A DNA stretch of 9,848 nucleotides from Melioribacteraceae bacterium. Lineage in GTDB: Bacteria > Bacteroidota > Ignavibacteria > Ignavibacteriales > Melioribacteraceae. The translations under genes were made by a program, and so were the position numbers. The stretch spans positions 1-9,848 of the forward strand of contig WFQV01000069.1 in the NCBI GenBank assembly GCA_015486905.1, read 5' to 3'. Of the stretch, positions 5,654-9,848 are shown one piece after another. Under the pieces are notes generated by a model. That model saw only the letters and a list, made by a program, of their open reading frames with translations, had not been told where the DNA came from and ran no database searches. Every line of letters starts with the position of its first letter. Positions within the stretch are counted from its first letter, which is position 1.

Positions 5654-7098
5654 TTTTTTAACCCGAGTTTTTTAGACATTCTATAATAATTCGGAGGTGC
5701 TACCCCCAGTTTTTCAGCAGCTTCCGCATCGGAATTTGAGTGCTCTCTTACGAATTTAAAATAATTGTATTTGATTTCTTTTTCAAAAACATTCCATGGC
5801 TTAATATTGGCCGGATCGAAAGCAAATGGATTTTGTGAATTAGACCGCAATTCAATTGGAATAAATGCTTTTTCTACTACCGAAAGGTCGATTGTTTTTT
5901 GACCGAAAAATAGAGTTCTCTGAATGATATTTTTTAATTCTCTTACGTTCCCCGGCCAGTTATATTCTGTTAGCCTTTGTAATGCTTCGTCGGTTATTGG
6001 GGGTGTTTCTATTCCCATTTGAAAGCTATATTGTTTTAAGAAATACCGGGTCAATAAAGGGATATCATCTCTTCTTTCTCTAAGCGGACGCAATCTAATT
6101 AACAAAACATTTAAGCGATAATAAAGGTCCTCCCGAAAGTTTCCATTACGGACTTCTTCCCTTAAGTCTTTATTTGTAGCGGCTATTATTCTAACATTTA
6201 CTTTCAATGTTGAGGTTCTGCCGATTTTGTCAATTTCTCCTTCCTGAATTACCCTCAAGAGTTTCACCTGCGCGCTTTGTGACAGCTCGGCTATTTCATC
6301 TAAAAATATTGTGCCTTTGTCGGCAATTTCAAACAACCCTTTTTTTCGATTACTTGCGCCTGTAAAGGAACCTTTCTCGTAGCCAAACAACTCGCTCTCA
6401 ATCAACTCGTTAGGTAAACTTCCGCAATTGATTGGAATGAATTTCTCGTATTTACGGGAGCTTTTGTAGTGGATATTATAAGCTACCAGCTCTTTCCCGG
6501 TACCCGAGGCTCCGGTAATTAAAACTGTAGCGTCGGTTTTTGCAATCCGTTCTATCTGGTTTTTAACCTCTTCCATTTCTTGAGAAGCAGAAACAATTTT
6601 TTTCTGTTCCAAAATTTGTTGAATTTGCTTATTCAGGGATCTGTTGGATTTGTTTTTTTGCTCTTCTAATTTTTTCCTTTCATATGCATTAAAAATACTT
6701 ATAATGAAATCCGTTGGTTGGTAAATATAATCCTCGATATCATTAGGATATTTAGTACAATACCAGAAAGCGCCGGAGTCAATGAGTTTTCTTGCGAAAA
6801 CCAAATCGGTAATATCCATGGTGAGCTTCGTTATTACAATGATTTGTAAAGTGGACTCAATTGATTTAATTTTTTGAATTAATTCTACGCCCTTTAATTT
6901 GCCCGCTATTTGATAGTCCATTATTATTACATCGTAATCCTTAGGGTAGTGGGTTAAAGTTTCCAAGGCTGCATTCCCGTTGGAAACGACTTTACAAATT
7001 TTGATTTTATCTTTAAAAAATTTAAGTGTATTTTCCACTCGCATTACGTCAAAGCTTTCATCTTCGATTAAAAGAATTCTTATTAAATTATCTTTCAT
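5650..7098 (-). CDS. NtrC-type sigma-54-dependent response regulator
   Basis: A 482-residue cytoplasmic transcription activator. Residues 5-125 are a receiver domain with the acidic pair Glu12-Asp13, phospho-acceptor Asp61 (VIIMDY), Thr90 and Lys116, all intact. A charged helical linker (137-175) leads to the AAA+ domain: Walker A GASGTGKE (196-203), sigma-54 contact loop GSFTGA (243-248, where GAFTGA is usual), Walker B GTIFLDE (262-268), sensor I AATN (306-309), arginine fingers in FREDLYYRLN (321-330), and sensor II WPGNVREL (381-388). The C-terminus (about 438-482) is a Fis-type helix-turn-helix, AAEKLGVAPPNYYRMSKKLG. Full domain set and length are normal for the NtrC family, so it should activate sigma-54 promoters when phosphorylated, most likely by the kinase encoded just upstream. 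ATG 7098 follows a gaaggga ribosome site and overlaps the kinase gene by 11 bases; its stop overlaps the GH5 start. Confidence 0.94.
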   Translation of the reverse strand: MKDNLIRILLIEDESFDVMRVENTLKFFKDKIKICKVVSNGNAALETLTHYPKDYDVIIMDYQIAGKLKGVELIQKIKSIESTLQIIVITKLTMDITDLVFARKLIDSGAFWYCTKYPNDIEDYIYQPTDFIISIFNAYERKKLEEQKNKSNRSLNKQIQQILEQKKIVSASQEMEEVKNQIERIAKTDATVLITGASGTGKELVAYNIHYKSSRKYEKFIPINCGSLPNELIESELFGYEKGSFTGASNRKKGLFEIADKGTIFLDEIAELSQSAQVKLLRVIQEGEIDKIGRTSTLKVNVRIIAATNKDLREEVRNGNFREDLYYRLNVLLIRLRPLRERRDDIPLLTRYFLKQYSFQMGIETPPITDEALQRLTEYNWPGNVRELKNIIQRTLFFGQKTIDLSVVEKAFIPIELRSNSQNPFAFDPANIKPWNVFEKEIKYNYFKFVREHSNSDAEAAEKLGVAPPNYYRMSKKLGLKK

Positions 7099-8599
7099 TT
7101 TTCCCTTCGTTACTTATTTTTTTATTTTGATGAATTGTAATAATAAATCTGCACCCTTTTTCTAAATTTTCAGCTTTAAGTTGCCAACCGCATTTCCCAA
7201 CCGCCATTTCGAATGCAATGTAACAGCCGTACCCGGAAGGCCTTTCTACAACGTCTTTGGTAGTTACGTTTTCATAAAATATTTTTTGTACTCCTTTTTC
7301 GTCCTTTTCCAGTAATGTTGGTAGAATTCCTTCCCCATTGTCTTGAATTATTATCAGCGCGTTCCCATTTTTTTCGTCGTATTTTGTTGAAATTTTTATT
7401 TCCAAATCCCAGTCGGGAGAATGGTCAATACTATTTTGTATTAAAGGCTCAATTATTTCCCAAATGATAAATTCATTAATGTGAACCCTTGGGAAATAGG
7501 GGTCTAAATCCAAACTAAATTTAATGCCAGGAATTTTTGTTGTGGTTCTTAAAAATATATTCTCGATAATAAACCTGATTGTCTCGTTGATGTCCGTTGT
7601 AAAAATAGGATTCCTAATAGTTTGAATTGGGATGTCGTACCACTTCATATCGTAAATTGCCCGGGCCACAAAATTAGAGTACTTAATTATTTTATCTTTC
7701 GTTTGCGATATATTGTTTTTATTTAATTTTTTTAAATCCTCTTTAATAAATCCCATTACCTTTTCAGCTTTATGGTGAGTATGGTAAATGCGTTTGGTGA
7801 AAATAGATTCTTTTTGATGTTCTACTTCAAATTTTAACCTTTCTTGCTGTTCTTTGAATAGTTTTTGTTGTGCTTTATCCCTTTCTACAACGGTGTAACT
7901 TGTTAAATAATACATTGTTAATAGTCCTAATAGAATAAAAGAAATAAAGAGCAAAGCTGTTTGGTTGTAATTTGAAATGAATTCGGAGGCAATGGAGGAA
8001 AAATCGGGGCTGCTTTCCATGTAAAAAGCACCCAATAATTCTCCGTGGGGAGTGAAAGGTACCAAAATATCGAAATATTTATCATTGGAAAGTTTGCTAA
8101 AAATCATTTCGCTCTTTTTTACATTAGAGTAATTTTTTTTGAAAATCCTTACGGCATTGGGGTGCTTTTGATTAGATGTTTTTTTTATTGGTAATCCTTT
8201 TAGAAAATTAAATAGTTCTTCTCCGGAATCTATCGATAAGACTGAATCTCCTTGTTGAAAAACCAAACATAAATCCTTAATGTTCTTATCCAGCATCTGT
8301 TGACTTAAAATAATATTGAACGATTGAATAATTTTTTTCTTTACCGGAGTGGTAATTTGTTCGTAATTGTCAATACTTTCAGCAAGTAATTCCAACGAAG
8401 TGCTATTGGTATTTGCTAAAAGTTCGGCAAAGTATTGACGATACCATTGTTGAGTGCCTTTTAATAAATTGTGAACAGATAACCTCTGTATTATTACGGA
8501 AATAAAGATAAAAAGAATTAGCATAGCAACTAAAGCAGTTACATGCTTAATATTCAGCCAATGTTTGATAATTGATTTATTTTCTATTCCATCTGTCAA
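7088..8599 (-). CDS. Membrane sensor histidine kinase
   Basis: A 503-residue inner-membrane sensor, probable partner of the downstream sigma-54 regulator. Helix 1 is about residues 19-38 and helix 2 about 213-233. Between them lies a ~170-residue periplasmic domain with the size and pattern of a Cache-like sensor (GDSVLSIDSG, then FDILVPFTPHGELLGAFYME), although I cannot assign the family. A coiled coil (236-268) leads to the phosphotransfer helix. The acceptor is one of His273, His275 or His276 in YHTHHKAEKV, not a textbook H-box. The ATPase domain has an N-box EPLIQNSIDHS (384-394), G1 DNGEGI (420-425) and G2 SGYGCYIA (455-462, with Cys where Leu is usual). The start is TTG 8599, overlapping the TGA of the binding protein gene (TTGA) and preceded by a perfect gaggag ribosome site; the next in-frame ATG is inside helix 1. 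Confidence 0.9.
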   Translation of the reverse strand: MTDGIENKSIIKHWLNIKHVTALVAMLILFIFISVIIQRLSVHNLLKGTQQWYRQYFAELLANTNSTSLELLAESIDNYEQITTPVKKKIIQSFNIILSQQMLDKNIKDLCLVFQQGDSVLSIDSGEELFNFLKGLPIKKTSNQKHPNAVRIFKKNYSNVKKSEMIFSKLSNDKYFDILVPFTPHGELLGAFYMESSPDFSSIASEFISNYNQTALLFISFILLGLLTMYYLTSYTVVERDKAQQKLFKEQQERLKFEVEHQKESIFTKRIYHTHHKAEKVMGFIKEDLKKLNKNNISQTKDKIIKYSNFVARAIYDMKWYDIPIQTIRNPIFTTDINETIRFIIENIFLRTTTKIPGIKFSLDLDPYFPRVHINEFIIWEIIEPLIQNSIDHSPDWDLEIKISTKYDEKNGNALIIIQDNGEGILPTLLEKDEKGVQKIFYENVTTKDVVERPSGYGCYIAFEMAVGKCGWQLKAENLEKGCRFIITIHQNKKISNEGKNER

Positions 8600-9848
8600 T
8601 TAGAGCTCCTCAGCTTTTCAATATCTTTTTGTGTTTTACGCAAAGCCATGTCCACAGATATTTCCCCTGCAATAGCTCTTCGTAAATAATGAGTAAGTAT
8701 ATCCGAAATTCGAGTATAGTTGGTTAATTGTGGTCTAAAAATTCCTTCCTTAAGAATTTCGCGATTAAATTTTAGCGATTTATGTGCTGAATTGAAAACG
8801 GAATCCTGATAAACAGATTTCATTACCGGTAGATAGGAACCCAAAGCGTACAAAATTTTCTGGGAATTTTCTTTTAGCACAAACTTCATAAATTTAATTG
8901 CCGCTTTTTTATGCCGGCTGGATTTTGCCAGCATCATTACCCATCCTCCTATTGTACTGCATGGTCTGTGGTTTTTTAAATGTGGTAATCTTGCCAAACC
9001 AAAATACTTTTCCTTGTTTGAACTTTTATTCAGATTTTTTGTGTCCTTAGAAAAGCTTTGCCAACCCCTTAAGAAAAGGCCGTCTTTCTTAATGAAATAA
9101 TTGTAAGTGTCTTTTTCCCTAAAATTAATAATTTCCGGAGGCGAAATTTTGTATTTATTTACTAAATCCACCAAAAATTTTGAAGCTTTTTTAGCAGCTT
9201 TATCCGTAAAATCAATTTTATTGGCGAAAAAATTCGAATCTTCACTCCATAATAGTTCATTAAGTGAACAGGTTAGCCCTTCATACTCGTCTGCTGGAAA
9301 AATGTAATAATTTCTCCCAAATTTTGATTTTAGAGCTAAGCTAATAAATTTTTCCCATGACATTGAGTTTTTTAGTTCTTTCTCCAACTCATTGTTACGA
9401 GAAATTTTTTTTAACAAATCCTTTCGGTAAAAAAGTATGCTTACATCAAGGTACAATGGTATGCCGTAAATATGATTTCCTATTTTAATTGTCTTTCGAG
9501 CCTGTGGGATTAATTTTTTTATTTCTTCTTGCGAAAAATATTTATCTAATTGTTCAGACCATTTGGAAAATCTCTTAACCCAAATTAAATCTGCAGAAAA
9601 AATATCGATATCATTTAACTTACTTTTTAAAGCTCTTATTAAAATTTCTTTCCTTTCGTTTGTGCTGAATTTATAAAATGGAAGGTCAATTGGGACAACT
9701 TTAATTTTATTTTTGTTGGCTTTATTAAAATTCTCAATAATTTTTAAATGCGCCTTTGAAATATTGTCCACAAATTTTATTACAACCTCTTTTTCGGATG
9801 TTGATTGCCTGAAGCGGGGGAAAAAGAGTAAAACAAGCAGTATCCCAC
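8596..9848 (-). CDS. Family 1 extracellular solute-binding protein, sugar type (partial, 5' end outside window)
   Basis: Binds a sugar or oligosaccharide in the periplasm. The frame is open from the window edge: 25 codons precede the GTG at 9769-9771, beginning GILLVLLFFP, so that internal GTG is not the start. About 416 residues are visible, close to the usual 400-450. Family 1 features are FVDNISKAHLKIIENFNKAN near the start, FSADLIWVKRFSKW, a central IYGIPLYLDVSILFYRKDLL, GGWVMMLAKSSRHKKAAIKF (visible residues 300-319), and SYLPVMKSVY. The hydrophobic stretch at the edge is an export signal or membrane anchor. No cysteine or AxA site follows it in the visible part, unlike most lipoprotein binding proteins. 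The stop codon overlaps the kinase start, so the protein is co-translated with a kinase rather than with an ABC permease. This suggests a role in sensing. Confidence 0.87.
   Translation of the reverse strand, partial: GILLVLLFFPRFRQSTSEKEVVIKFVDNISKAHLKIIENFNKANKNKIKVVPIDLPFYKFSTNERKEILIRALKSKLNDIDIFSADLIWVKRFSKWSEQLDKYFSQEEIKKLIPQARKTIKIGNHIYGIPLYLDVSILFYRKDLLKKISRNNELEKELKNSMSWEKFISLALKSKFGRNYYIFPADEYEGLTCSLNELLWSEDSNFFANKIDFTDKAAKKASKFLVDLVNKYKISPPEIINFREKDTYNYFIKKDGLFLRGWQSFSKDTKNLNKSSNKEKYFGLARLPHLKNHRPCSTIGGWVMMLAKSSRHKKAAIKFMKFVLKENSQKILYALGSYLPVMKSVYQDSVFNSAHKSLKFNREILKEGIFRPQLTNYTRISDILTHYLRRAIAGEISVDMALRKTQKDIEKLRSSN
8606..8611 (-). promoter_or_regulatory. Shine-Dalgarno that sets the kinase TTG start
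   Basis: On the minus strand gaggag lies six bases upstream of TTG 8599, inside the last codons of the binding protein gene. It is the best ribosome site in the operon and supports the non-ATG start. The nearby ATG (8592-8594 region) is out of frame and meets TAG after one codon. Confidence 0.75.

Noticed and set aside
9769..9771. GTG as start of the binding protein
   Set aside because: The frame stays open to the window edge and encodes a hydrophobic export segment and the first strand of the family (EVVIKF) upstream.

Overview
The window looks like chromosome from a member of the Bacteroidota/Chlorobiota group, most likely Ignavibacteria-like. Two encoded proteins end in the type IX secretion (T9SS) type A sorting domain with the terminal KMLLLK tail and the QNYPNPF motif. 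The DNA is AT-rich, and the intergenic regions carry many small palindromes of the kind common in that group. This assignment is inference from the sequence alone.

Layout. (1) 1-149: the 3' end of a + strand T9SS-secreted protein. (2) 150-886: a gene-poor stretch holding copy 1 of a ~150-bp hairpin-containing repeat (R1), two cctgcc/ggcagg palindromes and a degenerate 7-bp tandem repeat. (3) 887-1479: a broken Mg2+ transporter gene (mgtE). Its N domain is joined directly, and out of frame, to the last 46 codons of the gene, so about 250 codons are missing. (4) 1490-2611: an intact ion-transporter-superfamily permease (SLC13/ArsB/NhaD type). (5) 2612-3625: a 1-kb spacer between convergent genes, packed with REP-like palindromes, R1 copy 2 and gene remnants. 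(6) 3626-9848, minus strand: a tightly overlapped four-gene operon. In transcription order it encodes a sugar-type solute-binding protein (start outside the window), a membrane histidine kinase, an NtrC-type sigma-54 response regulator, and a secreted GH5-CBM6 glycoside hydrolase with a T9SS signal.

How it may work together. The junctions in the operon overlap by 4, 11 and 4 bp, so the four proteins are almost certainly made from one message. The simplest reading is a polysaccharide-sensing circuit. The binding protein captures an oligosaccharide and signals through the kinase to the sigma-54 activator, while the hydrolase, translated directly after the regulator, is sent outside the cell to attack the polymer and release more ligand. 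No ABC permease is visible between binding protein and kinase, and the visible N-terminus of the binding protein shows no lipobox cysteine. Both facts fit a dedicated sensor rather than a transporter subunit, but the upstream neighbour is not visible.

The most unusual DNA-level observation is that two palindromic elements lie inside the hydrolase reading frame, in the T9SS sorting domain, without breaking the frame. The two R1 copies also keep hairpins through compensating base changes, and each carries a different extra segment.
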